Shown one piece after another: positions 7,907 through 16,391 of a stretch of DNA of 64,000 bases (positions are counted from its first letter, which is position 1; each line of letters begins with the position of its first letter). Source of the DNA: Marinobacter lutaoensis. GTDB taxonomy: Bacteria > Pseudomonadota > Gammaproteobacteria > Pseudomonadales > Oleiphilaceae. The DNA is taken from contig NZ_MSCW01000007.1 in the NCBI RefSeq assembly GCF_001981305.1, positions 704,596-768,595 on the forward strand, in the 5' to 3' direction. The position numbers and the translations under genes are program-made. The notes beneath the pieces are model-generated. The model had not been told where the DNA came from. It worked only from the letters and a program-made list of their open reading frames with translations, and did no database searches.

Positions 7907-10068
7907 CACGCCTCCAACGGCGCATAGGCCAGCACCAGCCATTTCGCGCCGTCTTCGAAGTTCACCTGCACCCGGGTGTGGTGGCCGGTGCCCTCGCAGT
8001 TCATCACGATGCCTTCGCCGAATTTCGGGTGCCGGACCCGTTGGCCCAGGCTGAAACCGGCCTGGCTGGCCGAGTCCTGGCTGAACAGGGTCTCGTTCGG
8101 ACGCGCGACCATGGCCGGGCGGGTCACGGTGTTGCGCAAACGCACTTCCTGTAGGCAGTCGGCGGGAATCTCCCGGGCAAATCGGGACAGCGCGTGGAAT
8201 TTTTCCTGGCCGTACAGGCGCCGGGATTCGGCGTAGGTGAGCACCAGCTTTTTCTTGGCGCGGGTGATGCCCACGTAGGCCAAGCGACGTTCTTCTTCCA
8301 TGCGCCCCGGTTCCTCCAGCGACATGCTGTGCGGGAACAACCCCTCCTCGACACCGGCGATGAACACCAGGGGGAATTCCAGCCCCTTGGCCGAGTGCAG
8401 GGTCATCAGCTGAACGCTGTCCTCGTGAGCGTCGGCCTGAGCCTCACCGGCGTCCAGCGCCGCCTGGGCGATGAATTCCGCCAGCGGGTCCAGGCCGTCG
8501 TCCACCTCGAAGTCCGCCAGCGCGTTGACCAGTTCTTCCAGGTTTTCCACCCGGGCTTGCCCCTTTTCCCCTTTCTCACTGGCGTGGTATTCCTTCAGGC
8601 CGCTGGCTTCAATGGTTTCCTTCATCAGCCCCTGCAGTGACGCCTGTTCAGCCATTCCGGACAGGCGCTGGATGATGTCCATGAAGGACTGCAGGCCGGT
8701 TTTCGCCCGTCCTTTCACCTGGCCCGCCTGCAACAGCCGCTCACTTGATTCCCACAGGGAAATCCCCTGCTCGGTGGCGTATGCCCTCAGTTCCGCCAGG
8801 CTCTTGGCACCGATGCCCCGGGGCGGCACGTTCACCACCCGTTCGAACGCGGCATCGTCGCGGCGGTAGTGGACCAGGCGCAGGTACGCCAGGGCGTTGC
8901 GAATTTCCTGGCGGTCGTAGAAACGCAGACCACCGTAAACCCGATAGGGAATGCCCTGGCGGATCAGCGCCTCTTCCAGCACCCGGGACTGGGCGTTGGA
9001 ACGGTATAGAATGGCCACGTCCCGGCGCAGGTTGCCCTCGCTGACCCACTCGGAAATGCTGTCGGCAATGTAGTTGGCCTCGTCCTGTTCGTTGAAGGCG
9101 GCATACAGGCTGATGGGCTCGCCCTCCGGGCCGTCGGTCCAGAGTTCCTTGCCCAGCCGGCCCTGGTTGTTGGCAATCACCGAGTTGGCGGCCTTGAGGA
9201 TGGTCTTGGTGGAGCGGTAGTTCTGTTCCAGCCGCACCAACCGGGCGTTGGGGAAATCGCGCTGGTACTGCTGGATGTTTTCGATCCGGGCGCCGCGCCA
9301 GCCGTAGATGGACTGGTCGTCGTCCCCCACGACGGTCAGGGGCACCCGGTGGCTGGCCAGCACCTGCAACCAGGCGTACTGAATGGTGTTGGTGTCCTGA
9401 AATTCGTCCACCAGTATGTGCTGGAACCGCTGCTGGTAGTGCCCCAGCAGTTCGGGCCGTTGCAGCCAGAGTTCATGGGAGCGCAGCAGCAGTTCACCGA
9501 AATCCACCAGACCGCCCTGCTGGCACAGTTGTTCGTAACGGCGGTAGATTTTCAGCATGGTGCCGGTGAAGTGGTCGCCCGGTACTTCCTGGATGTGGTC
9601 GGCGCGCAGCCCTTCGTCCTTCTGGCTGTTGATGAACCACTGGGCCTGCTTGGGCGGCCACTGGCTCTCGTCGATCTGCAACTCGCGCATGACCCGCTTG
9701 ACCAGCCGCAGTTGGTCGTCGCTGTCCAGTACCTGGAAGTTTTCCGGCAGCCCGGCGTCCCGCCAGTGGGCTCGCAACAGGCGGTGGGCGATACCATGGA
9801 AGGTGCCGATCCACAGCCCCCGGGCCGGAATCTGCATCATCTCCTCGATGCGATAGCGCATTTCCTTCGCGGCCTTATTGGTGAAGGTGACCGCCAGGAT
9901 TGCCGTGGGCGGAACCCGGTCCACCGCCATCAGCCAGGCAATGCGATGCACCAGTACCCGCGTCTTGCCGCTGCCGGCGCCGGCCAGCACCAGCAGGTGG
10001 TCGTTCTGGGCCGTTACGGCCTCGCGCTGGGCATCATTGAGAGGGTCGATGATGTGGGAGACGTCCAT
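7903..10068 (-). CDS. uvrD: DNA helicase II (UvrD), superfamily 1 3'-5' helicase
   Basis: A 721-residue ATP-driven helicase that removes the incised oligonucleotide in nucleotide excision repair and unwinds DNA in mismatch repair. Motifs in order: Q-motif LNDAQREAV, Walker A AGAGSGKT at about 30-37, motif Ia VTFTNKAAKEM, Walker B VDEFQDTN, motif III GDDDQSIYGWRGA, motif IV EQNYRST, motif V LMTLHSAKGLEF and motif VI VGITRAKKKL. The C-terminus has the Tudor-like VRHPKFGEGIVMNCEG segment expected for the RNA-polymerase-binding tail. Length matches E. coli UvrD (720). It stands alone, convergent with the secreted-protein gene before it. Call is firm. Confidence 0.97.
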   Translation of the reverse strand: MDVSHIIDPLNDAQREAVTAQNDHLLVLAGAGSGKTRVLVHRIAWLMAVDRVPPTAILAVTFTNKAAKEMRYRIEEMMQIPARGLWIGTFHGIAHRLLRAHWRDAGLPENFQVLDSDDQLRLVKRVMRELQIDESQWPPKQAQWFINSQKDEGLRADHIQEVPGDHFTGTMLKIYRRYEQLCQQGGLVDFGELLLRSHELWLQRPELLGHYQQRFQHILVDEFQDTNTIQYAWLQVLASHRVPLTVVGDDDQSIYGWRGARIENIQQYQRDFPNARLVRLEQNYRSTKTILKAANSVIANNQGRLGKELWTDGPEGEPISLYAAFNEQDEANYIADSISEWVSEGNLRRDVAILYRSNAQSRVLEEALIRQGIPYRVYGGLRFYDRQEIRNALAYLRLVHYRRDDAAFERVVNVPPRGIGAKSLAELRAYATEQGISLWESSERLLQAGQVKGRAKTGLQSFMDIIQRLSGMAEQASLQGLMKETIEASGLKEYHASEKGEKGQARVENLEELVNALADFEVDDGLDPLAEFIAQAALDAGEAQADAHEDSVQLMTLHSAKGLEFPLVFIAGVEEGLFPHSMSLEEPGRMEEERRLAYVGITRAKKKLVLTYAESRRLYGQEKFHALSRFAREIPADCLQEVRLRNTVTRPAMVARPNETLFSQDSASQAGFSLGQRVRHPKFGEGIVMNCEGTGHHTRVQVNFEDGAKWLVLAYAPLEAC

Positions 10069-10155
10069 AGGAAATCGTTCGCTACTGGCTAAATAAACAG
10101 GTTCGTGAGTATAACAGGAGAAACGCGGGATTGCCGGGCGGGGATGGGCACGGGG

Positions 10156-10223
10156 CCGCCCGGGACACAGGTCCCGGGCGGGAGGGCTGTCGGGGCTCTT
10201 CGCACCGCCCGGGGCGGGCGGTG
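10156..10223. terminator. Two strong GC hairpins between the aldehyde dehydrogenase and uvrD
   Basis: Two perfect inverted repeats in tandem: CCGCCCGGGAC / GTCCCGGGCGG with a 4-base loop (10156-10181) and CACCGCCCG / CGGGCGGTG with a 3-base loop (10203-10223). They follow the stop of the leftward aldehyde dehydrogenase gene, so a terminator role is likely, though neither is followed by a proper T-run. They could instead protect the mRNA 3' end. The palindromes are certain, the function is inference. Confidence 0.5.
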
Positions 10224-10232
10224 GTGTTGCGG

Positions 10233-11681
10233 TCAGAAGCCCCGGGGCACGGTTTGCGGCTCGACGAACTCGAACAGGCCTTCCAACCCGCCCTCGCGGC
10301 CGATGCCGGAGGCTTTCATGCCGCCGAACGGTGCCTCCGGCGTCGGCCCGGTGCCGGTGTTCCAGCCGACATGACCGAACCGGAGCCCGGCCGCCACGCG
10401 TTGCGCCCGCTCGGCGTCGGCCGTGAATACGTAAGAAGCGAGGCCGAATTCGGTGTCGTTCCCCGCCGCGATCACCTCCTCCTCGCCACGGAACACCGCC
10501 ATCGGCACCAGCGGCCCGAAGGTTTCCTCGCGGTAGCAGTCCATCGACCGGTCCACCCCCAGGACCACGGTTGGCGGGAAGAACAGGCCCTCCCCCAAGT
10601 CCTCGGGCCGGGCACCGGCAATCAGGCGGGCGCCCTTGGCCAGGGCATCCTCCAGGTGGCGCCGGACCTTGTCGAAGCCGGCACGGTTGATCAGCGGCCC
10701 GATGTCCACACCGGACTCCAGGCCGTTGCCGACGGTCAGTCCGGCCACCCGGTCGGCCAGTTTTCCGGCGAAGGCATCGGCCACCTTCTCGTGCACGAAG
10801 ATGCGGTTGGCGCAGACACAGGTCTGACCACCGCCCCGGAATTTGTTCGCCACCAGGTTGTCCGCGGCGGCGTCCAGGTCGGCGTCGTCAAAGACAATGA
10901 ACGGCGCGTTGCCACCCAGCTCCAGGGCCAGTTTCTTGATCTGGGGCGCGGTGTCCAGGATCAGCTGCCGGCCCACTTCGGTGGAGCCGGTGAAGCTCAA
11001 CATGGGCACATCCGGATGCTCGCACAGCACCTTGCCGATCACGCTGGCCTTACCCATCACCAGGTTGACCATGCCATCGGGCAGCCCCAGGCGGTCCAGC
11101 AGGCTGAAGAAGGCAATCATGGTCAGCGGTGTTTCACTGGCCGGTTTGATCACCGACGGGCAGCCGGCCGCCAGTGCCGCCGAGAGTTTCTTGGCGATCA
11201 TGCCGATGGGAAAGTTCCAGGGCACGATCAGGCCGGTCACGCCCACCGGCCGGTAGTGCACCGTCCAGCTGCAGCCCTTGGGTTTCTCCGGCAAGGTGTG
11301 GGCGTCCAGCGCCTGGATGTGCTTGGCACAGTAGTCGAAAAAGCCGGCGGCGTAGTCCACCTCGCCCTGGGCTTCCAGCCAGGGTTTGCCGTGTTCCATG
11401 CACAGGATGCGACCAATTTCCTCCCGGTGCGCCAGCAGGCTGTCCCGGATGCCTTCCAGCCACTGGCGCCGGGTGTCCAGCGGGTAGGGCTGGGTCAGCC
11501 TCAGTGCCGACTTGCCGGCTTCAATGGCCGCTTCGACGTCCTCGGCGGGCATGGACGGCACCCGGGCGATCACCTCGCCGGTGGCCGGGTTGTGGACATC
11601 GAAGGTCCGGCCTCCGGCGCTGTCCCGCCAGCGTCCGCCAATGTAGCCCGTGAGGTTTTCCAGCAGCGGTGATTCGATCAT
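10233..11681 (-). CDS. NAD(P)-dependent aldehyde dehydrogenase, succinate-semialdehyde dehydrogenase type
   Basis: A 482-residue cytosolic aldehyde dehydrogenase. Seen: the NAD-binding stretch VPWNFPIGMIAKKL, the glycine motif FTGSTEVG, the general-base glutamate in LALELGGNAPFIV and the nucleophile in GGQTCVCANRIFV. The block RDSAGGRTFDVHNPATGEV and the overall length match GabD-type enzymes that oxidise succinate semialdehyde to succinate, but glutarate-semialdehyde and aminobutyraldehyde dehydrogenases look alike. AGGAG precedes the ATG. It diverges from a deacetylase-like amidohydrolase gene, which would fit polyamine or GABA catabolism (inference). Family certain, substrate not. Confidence 0.9.
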   Translation of the reverse strand: MIESPLLENLTGYIGGRWRDSAGGRTFDVHNPATGEVIARVPSMPAEDVEAAIEAGKSALRLTQPYPLDTRRQWLEGIRDSLLAHREEIGRILCMEHGKPWLEAQGEVDYAAGFFDYCAKHIQALDAHTLPEKPKGCSWTVHYRPVGVTGLIVPWNFPIGMIAKKLSAALAAGCPSVIKPASETPLTMIAFFSLLDRLGLPDGMVNLVMGKASVIGKVLCEHPDVPMLSFTGSTEVGRQLILDTAPQIKKLALELGGNAPFIVFDDADLDAAADNLVANKFRGGGQTCVCANRIFVHEKVADAFAGKLADRVAGLTVGNGLESGVDIGPLINRAGFDKVRRHLEDALAKGARLIAGARPEDLGEGLFFPPTVVLGVDRSMDCYREETFGPLVPMAVFRGEEEVIAAGNDTEFGLASYVFTADAERAQRVAAGLRFGHVGWNTGTGPTPEAPFGGMKASGIGREGGLEGLFEFVEPQTVPRGF

Positions 11682-11844
11682 CTCGGCTCCTCATATCTGC
11701 GTTCGGCCCGGCCGCACCGGGTTGCGTCCATGAATGATGTCTTCCATAGTGGATCTTGAGTCTAAGCCTGTAAAGTCAAGGGCAGACTGGACTCACCCCG
11801 GACCCGCCGGGCTTCGGGCAAGCGAACTGAAAGGAGGCCGGACG

Positions 11845-12858
11845 ATGAAAGCGTATTTCCACCCCTCGCAGGACCTGCACGTGCCGAAGACGTACTTCAC
11901 CCGGGGGCAGATGCGCCAGCCCCAGGAAGTGCCGGCCCGCACCGGTCATCTGCTGGAAGGGCTCCGAGAGCTGGGCATGCCGGTCCTGCAGCCGGCGGAC
12001 CAGGGGGCCGGACCGATTTCCCGGGTGCACGATCTGGGGTACCTGCGTTTCCTGCAGACCGCGCACCGGCGCTGGATGGAAATGGAAGACTGGGGCGACG
12101 AGGTCATGTCGAACATTTTCGTGCGCTCGCCCAATGCCCTGCGCGGGGTCTTGGCGGAGGCCGCCCGCTACCTGGCCGACGGCAGTTGCCCGGTGGGTGA
12201 ACGGACCTGGGAAGCCGCCTACTGGTCGGCGCAGAGCGCCCTGGGTGCGGCCGACGCGCTGATGGCCGGCGACCGCAGCGCCTACGCGGTGTGTCGGCCG
12301 CCGGGGCACCACGCGCGCCGGGACGCCGCCGGCGGTTTCTGCTACCTGAACAACGCCGCCATCGCCGCCGAGCACCTGCGCGGCCGCTTCAACCGGATCG
12401 CCATTCTGGATACCGACATGCACCACGGACAGGGTATTCAGGAAATCTTCTACCATCGCAGTGACGTGCTGTACGTATCCATTCACGGCGACCCCACCAA
12501 CTTCTACCCGGTGGTCAGCGGTTTCGAGGATGAACGCGGCGAGGGCGAGGGCGACGGGTTCAACATCAATCTACCCATGCCCCATGGCGCCAGCGAGGAG
12601 GACTTCTTCGGCCGCCTGGACGAGGCCCTGGCGGCGATCCGGCTGTTCCAGCCGGACGCCCTGGTGCTGGCACTGGGCTTCGATATCTACCGGAACGACC
12701 CCCAGGCCAAGGTGTCGGTGAGCTCGGAGGGGTTCTGCCGCCTCGGCACCCACCTGCGCCACCTGGGCCTGCCCACACTGGTGGTGCAGGAAGGCGGCTA
12801 CGACCTGGACACCCTGGGCACCAACGTGCAGCAGTTCTTCCGGGGACTGGAGGGGTAA
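11845..12858 (+). CDS. Histone-deacetylase-family amidohydrolase, acetylpolyamine amidohydrolase-like
   Basis: A 337-residue zinc amidohydrolase of the HDAC / acetoin-utilisation / acetylpolyamine amidohydrolase fold. Catalytic features are present: the tandem His pair in RPPGHHARRDAAGG, the zinc ligands in LDTDMHHGQG, and the closing aspartate/tyrosine region ALGFDIYRNDP ... VVQEGGYDLD. The AAGGAGG seven bases before this ATG fixes the start. An upstream in-frame ATG has no ribosome-binding site. It probably removes an acetyl group from a small amine such as an acetylpolyamine, and the divergent aldehyde dehydrogenase could oxidise the resulting aldehyde. Substrate is inferred. The family is firm. 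Confidence 0.88.
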   Translation: MKAYFHPSQDLHVPKTYFTRGQMRQPQEVPARTGHLLEGLRELGMPVLQPADQGAGPISRVHDLGYLRFLQTAHRRWMEMEDWGDEVMSNIFVRSPNALRGVLAEAARYLADGSCPVGERTWEAAYWSAQSALGAADALMAGDRSAYAVCRPPGHHARRDAAGGFCYLNNAAIAAEHLRGRFNRIAILDTDMHHGQGIQEIFYHRSDVLYVSIHGDPTNFYPVVSGFEDERGEGEGDGFNINLPMPHGASEEDFFGRLDEALAAIRLFQPDALVLALGFDIYRNDPQAKVSVSSEGFCRLGTHLRHLGLPTLVVQEGGYDLDTLGTNVQQFFRGLEG

Positions 12859-12871
12859 GGCCGCAGCAGGC

Positions 12872-14326
12872 TCAGGCGGCCGGGCTGTAGACCTTCACGT
12901 TGTCGTACCCCTCGGCCTTCAGGTGACCGGCATGCAGGCGGCTCATGGTGCCCCGGTCACAAAACAGCAGGTACTGGCGGTCCCTGGGCAGGGCCTCCAT
13001 GCGCTGGTTGAGCTCGTAGAAGGGAATTTTCAGCACTTCGTTGTTGGTCAGGGTCAGCGGCTCCCGCTCTTCCTCGGCGGGGTGGCGGATGTCGATGACC
13101 ACGTCGCCCACCGACGGCGTCCGTACCAGTTCGATCTCCTCCGGCGTGGAGGTGCTGTCCATCAGGGCATGCACCGGCGTTTCCACCCGCGCGGCAACGG
13201 CGTTCGCCAGAACCTGCGGATCCATGTTGGCCTCGTCCGCCTCGACCCGGTCCAGCTTGGCCCGGGTGGCCGGCTTCTGGGAAATCACGCCGCAGTACTC
13301 CGGCATGGTGCGGGCAAAGGGCTCGGTGCCGATCTGGCGCGCCAGGGCGATGATGTCCTGTTTGTCCATGGCGATCAGCGGCCGCAGCACCACCTCGCCG
13401 GTCGCCCGGTCCACCACGTTGAGGTTGGACAGGGTCTGGCTGGACACCTGCGCCACCGCGTCGCCCATCACCAGACCGGCCACGCCCAGCTCTCTGGCGA
13501 TCTCACCGGCCGCCTTGAGCATCTGGCGCTTGAGCACCACGCCCCAGTGCCGGTGGTTGACCGCGCGCATGATCTCCGCCACCACGCCGTCAAAGGGCAC
13601 CGAGATGAATTTCACCGAGTGGGAGGCGCCGTACCGCTGCCAGAGATAATGCGCCACCTGACGCACCCCCACTTCATGGGCGGTACCTCCCAGATTGAAG
13701 AACAGGAAGTGGCTGCGCAGGCCCCGGCGCATCATCAGGTAGGCCGCCACCGACGAGTCGTAGCCGCCGGAGATCAGCGTCATGACCGTTTCCACCGACC
13801 CCAGCGGGTAACCGCCCAGGCCCGGGTGCTTGTGCCGGCTGATGTGAAACTGGTCGCCCTTGACCTCGACCCGCACTTCCACGTCCGGATTGGTCAGGTC
13901 CACGCCCCGGGTGTCGTTGGCCCGCAGCAAGGCCGCGCCCACCGCCCGCTCCACGTCCAGGGAACGAAAATCATGCTGACCCACCCGCTTGGCCCGGACC
14001 GCCAGGGTCTTGCCATCCAGGGCGCCACGGTAGGCCTGTACCGCTTTCTCGCCCATATCCTCCAGGGACACCAGGGGGTAAACCGCCACCTCCTGGATGC
14101 TGGAGATGCCGGGGGTCCGCATCAGCGTGTCGATCACCGGCGTGTGCAGGCCGCGCCCATCCGGCACCACCACGTCGATGCGGTCCCAGCCGCCCGACAC
14201 CTCGATGTCGGGGTCCAGCCGGACCAGCAGTTTGCGGATGTTCTGACGCAGCTGCCGCATTTGCTGCTGGCGAACAGGCTTGCTCTTGATGGCGACTTCC
14301 GGCGCGGGACGAATCAGCAGTTTCAT
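12872..14326 (-). CDS. thiI: tRNA 4-thiouridine synthase / thiamine thiazole sulfurtransferase ThiI
   Basis: A 484-residue enzyme that adenylates and thiolates U8 of tRNA and hands sulfur to the thiamine pathway. Domain order: N-terminal ferredoxin-like region, THUMP domain (about 60-170), PP-loop ATPase with SGGYDSSVAAYLM (about residue 187), the LVMGDAVAQVSSQTL stretch, and a C-terminal rhodanese domain with the persulfide cysteine in LLFCDRGTMSR. The rhodanese tail marks the gammaproteobacterial long form. The start follows E. coli ThiI (MKxxIRxxPE) although the ribosome-binding site is weak. It is convergent with the amidohydrolase gene and divergent from ppnN. Call is firm. Confidence 0.97.
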   Translation of the reverse strand: MKLLIRPAPEVAIKSKPVRQQQMRQLRQNIRKLLVRLDPDIEVSGGWDRIDVVVPDGRGLHTPVIDTLMRTPGISSIQEVAVYPLVSLEDMGEKAVQAYRGALDGKTLAVRAKRVGQHDFRSLDVERAVGAALLRANDTRGVDLTNPDVEVRVEVKGDQFHISRHKHPGLGGYPLGSVETVMTLISGGYDSSVAAYLMMRRGLRSHFLFFNLGGTAHEVGVRQVAHYLWQRYGASHSVKFISVPFDGVVAEIMRAVNHRHWGVVLKRQMLKAAGEIARELGVAGLVMGDAVAQVSSQTLSNLNVVDRATGEVVLRPLIAMDKQDIIALARQIGTEPFARTMPEYCGVISQKPATRAKLDRVEADEANMDPQVLANAVAARVETPVHALMDSTSTPEEIELVRTPSVGDVVIDIRHPAEEEREPLTLTNNEVLKIPFYELNQRMEALPRDRQYLLFCDRGTMSRLHAGHLKAEGYDNVKVYSPAA

Positions 14327-14439
14327 AGGGATCGGAATCTTGACGGGTGGCGTATGAAGCGGAAAGCGCTTAGTGTACCGTTTTGTCGGATTGCCTCAAA
14401 ATCCGGCTTGGCCGAAATCACCAGGAGTCTGCGCACTAC

Positions 14440-15828
14440 ATGACCATGACCGATACCAAGATCAACACCCTGGTCTCCCCCGAGGGCAGCCTCGAAATCC
14501 TCTCCAACCATGAAGTCAACCGTCTCAAGGACAAGAGCGAGGGCGGCCTGTACCGGCTGTTCCGGCAATGCGCCCTGGCGGTCCTCAACACCGGCGTCGA
14601 AACGGACGACTGCAAGGCACTGATGGAGGCCAACGCCGACTTCGACGTGCGCCTGGTGCCGCAGCCCCGGGGCCTGAAGCTGGAACTGATCAACGCCCCC
14701 AGCCATGCCTTCGTCGATGGCGAGATGCTGCGGGCAATCCGTGAGCACCTGTTCGCGGTCCTGCGGGACATCATCTACACCCACTCCATTCCCCAGACCA
14801 TCGCCGGGTTCCGGGGCGACAACCCGGACGACATCACCAACCTGGTGTTCCACATCCTGCGCAACGCCGGCGTGCTGGAGGCGGGCCGCCAGCCGGACCT
14901 GGTGGTGTGCTGGGGCGGTCACTCCATCAGCCACGAGGAATACCAGTACAGCAAGGAAGTGGGCCATCAGCTCGGCCTGCGCGGCCTGAGCATCATCACC
15001 GGCTGCGGACCCGGTGCCATGAAGGGACCGATGAAGGGCGCCACCATCGGCCATGCCAAGCAGCGGGTGAAGAATGGCCGATACATCGGCATCACCGAGC
15101 CGGCCATCATCGGCGCCGAAGCCCCCAACCCGATCGTCAATGAGCTGGTGATCATGCCCGACATCGAGAAGCGTCTGGAGGCCTTTGTCCGCTGCGGTCA
15201 CGGCGTGATCGTGTTCCCGGGCGGCGTCGGCACCGCCGAGGAAATCCTGTACCTGCTGGGCATCCTGCTGCACCCGGACAACAGCGACCTGCCCTTCCCG
15301 GTGGTGTTCACCGGCCAGAAGGAAAACGCCGAATACTTCGAAATGATCGACCGTTTCATCCGCAACGCCCTGGGCGACGAAGCGGCGAGTCGCTACGAGA
15401 TCATCATCGACGATCCGGTGCGCGTCGCCCAGACCATGAAGCGGGGGGTCAAGGAGGTGGAAACCTTCCGCCGGGCCATGCAGGACGCTTACTACTTCAA
15501 CTGGATGCTGAAGATCGACCCGGTGTTCCAGTTCCCGTTCGAGCCCACACACGCCAACATGCGCTCACTGGAACTGCATCGGGACCAGCCGGTGCACATG
15601 GTCGCGGCCAACCTGCGCAAGGCGTTCAGCGGCATTGTCGCCGGCAACGTGAAGGAACAGGGGATTCGCCAGATTCAGGAGAAAGGGCCGTTCGAGATCG
15701 CCGGTGACCCGACGCTGATCCGCCCCCTGGAGGCGATGCTGGAGCAATTCGTGGCCCAGAACCGGATGAAACTGCCGGGCGCCACGGCCTACCAGCCGTG
15801 CTATCGCATCATCAGTGGAGCGGCCTGA
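14440..15828 (+). CDS. ppnN: Pyrimidine/purine nucleotide 5'-monophosphate nucleosidase PpnN
   Basis: A 462-residue LOG-family enzyme (E. coli YgdH/PpnN) that cleaves the N-glycosidic bond of nucleoside monophosphates, freeing base and ribose 5-phosphate. It is a known (p)ppGpp target. Seen: the N-terminal PpnN-specific domain (about 1-150), the Rossmann-like core with CWGGHSISHEEY and GCGPGAMKGPMKGATIGH, and the LOG signature FPGGVGTAEE that binds the phosphoribosyl group. The start uses the ATG 12 bases after GGAG. A second ATG two codons on is equally possible. It ends in a hairpin that spans its stop codon. Call is firm. Confidence 0.93.
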   Translation: MTMTDTKINTLVSPEGSLEILSNHEVNRLKDKSEGGLYRLFRQCALAVLNTGVETDDCKALMEANADFDVRLVPQPRGLKLELINAPSHAFVDGEMLRAIREHLFAVLRDIIYTHSIPQTIAGFRGDNPDDITNLVFHILRNAGVLEAGRQPDLVVCWGGHSISHEEYQYSKEVGHQLGLRGLSIITGCGPGAMKGPMKGATIGHAKQRVKNGRYIGITEPAIIGAEAPNPIVNELVIMPDIEKRLEAFVRCGHGVIVFPGGVGTAEEILYLLGILLHPDNSDLPFPVVFTGQKENAEYFEMIDRFIRNALGDEAASRYEIIIDDPVRVAQTMKRGVKEVETFRRAMQDAYYFNWMLKIDPVFQFPFEPTHANMRSLELHRDQPVHMVAANLRKAFSGIVAGNVKEQGIRQIQEKGPFEIAGDPTLIRPLEAMLEQFVAQNRMKLPGATAYQPCYRIISGAA

Positions 15829-15842
15829 AACGGCCGCTCCAC
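15815..15842. terminator. Bidirectional terminator hairpin spanning the ppnN stop codon
   Basis: Perfect 11-bp inverted repeat GTGGAGCGGCC / GGCCGCTCCAC with a 6-base loop that contains the ppnN TGA. It lies between convergent ppnN and the cytochrome c gene, so it can serve both. There is no T-run, which is common for high-GC terminators, hence moderate confidence in function. Confidence 0.6.
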
Positions 15843-15857
15843 CATGGACCGCGCGCT

Positions 15858-16187
15858 TCAGCCCCCAGCCGGCAGGCTGGAGAAGTAGGCGGCGAGGTTG
15901 GCGATGTCGGTATCGCTCAGGGCCGCAGCCTGGCCCTGCATGATCACCGCCTGGCCACCGGTGCGTTCCTTGTTCTTGTAGGCCTTGAGGGCCATCACCA
16001 GGTATTGTTCGTTCTGGCCCGCCAGGTTCGGGTAGGTGGGAATCTGGGCCTTGCCATTCTGGCCGTGACAGGCAGCGCACACGGCGGCCTTGGCCTGACC
16101 GGCGGCGGCATCAGCGGCGCTGGCGACCGCCGGCAGAGCGGCAGCGACGGACATCAAACCTGCAACGGCAACGTGTTTCAGTTTCAT
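15858..16187 (-). CDS. Small periplasmic class I cytochrome c
   Basis: A 109-residue precursor with a Sec signal peptide ([24 protein letters not shown]) and a mature single-haem domain of about 85 residues. The haem is attached through CAACH and the distal ligand is probably the Met in [28 protein letters not shown] is typical of the cytochrome c4/c5-like electron carriers that feed terminal oxidases. A purine-rich AGAGGGAAAG precedes the ATG. No oxidase or maturation genes lie nearby, so the partner is unknown. It diverges from the acyl-CoA hydratase-type gene. Family is firm. Confidence 0.93.
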   Translation of the reverse strand: MKLKHVAVAGLMSVAAALPAVASAADAAAGQAKAAVCAACHGQNGKAQIPTYPNLAGQNEQYLVMALKAYKNKERTGGQAVIMQGQAAALSDTDIANLAAYFSSLPAGG

Positions 16188-16391
16188 AGGGCTTTCCCTC
16201 TCATCTCAATCAGTCTGACTTGCTTATAAGAATCCGTGAGCCACTTATAGCACAGTGACTGCCAGGCTCAAATGCGACAGATCAACCCACCGACTTTCGA
16301 CATTGGTCCTCTTTACCGGCACCGGCCATTGGTGGGACAGTACACAGAAGTCCCTTGCCCAGATGACCACAGCGAGCCGGAGGCGCAGCGC

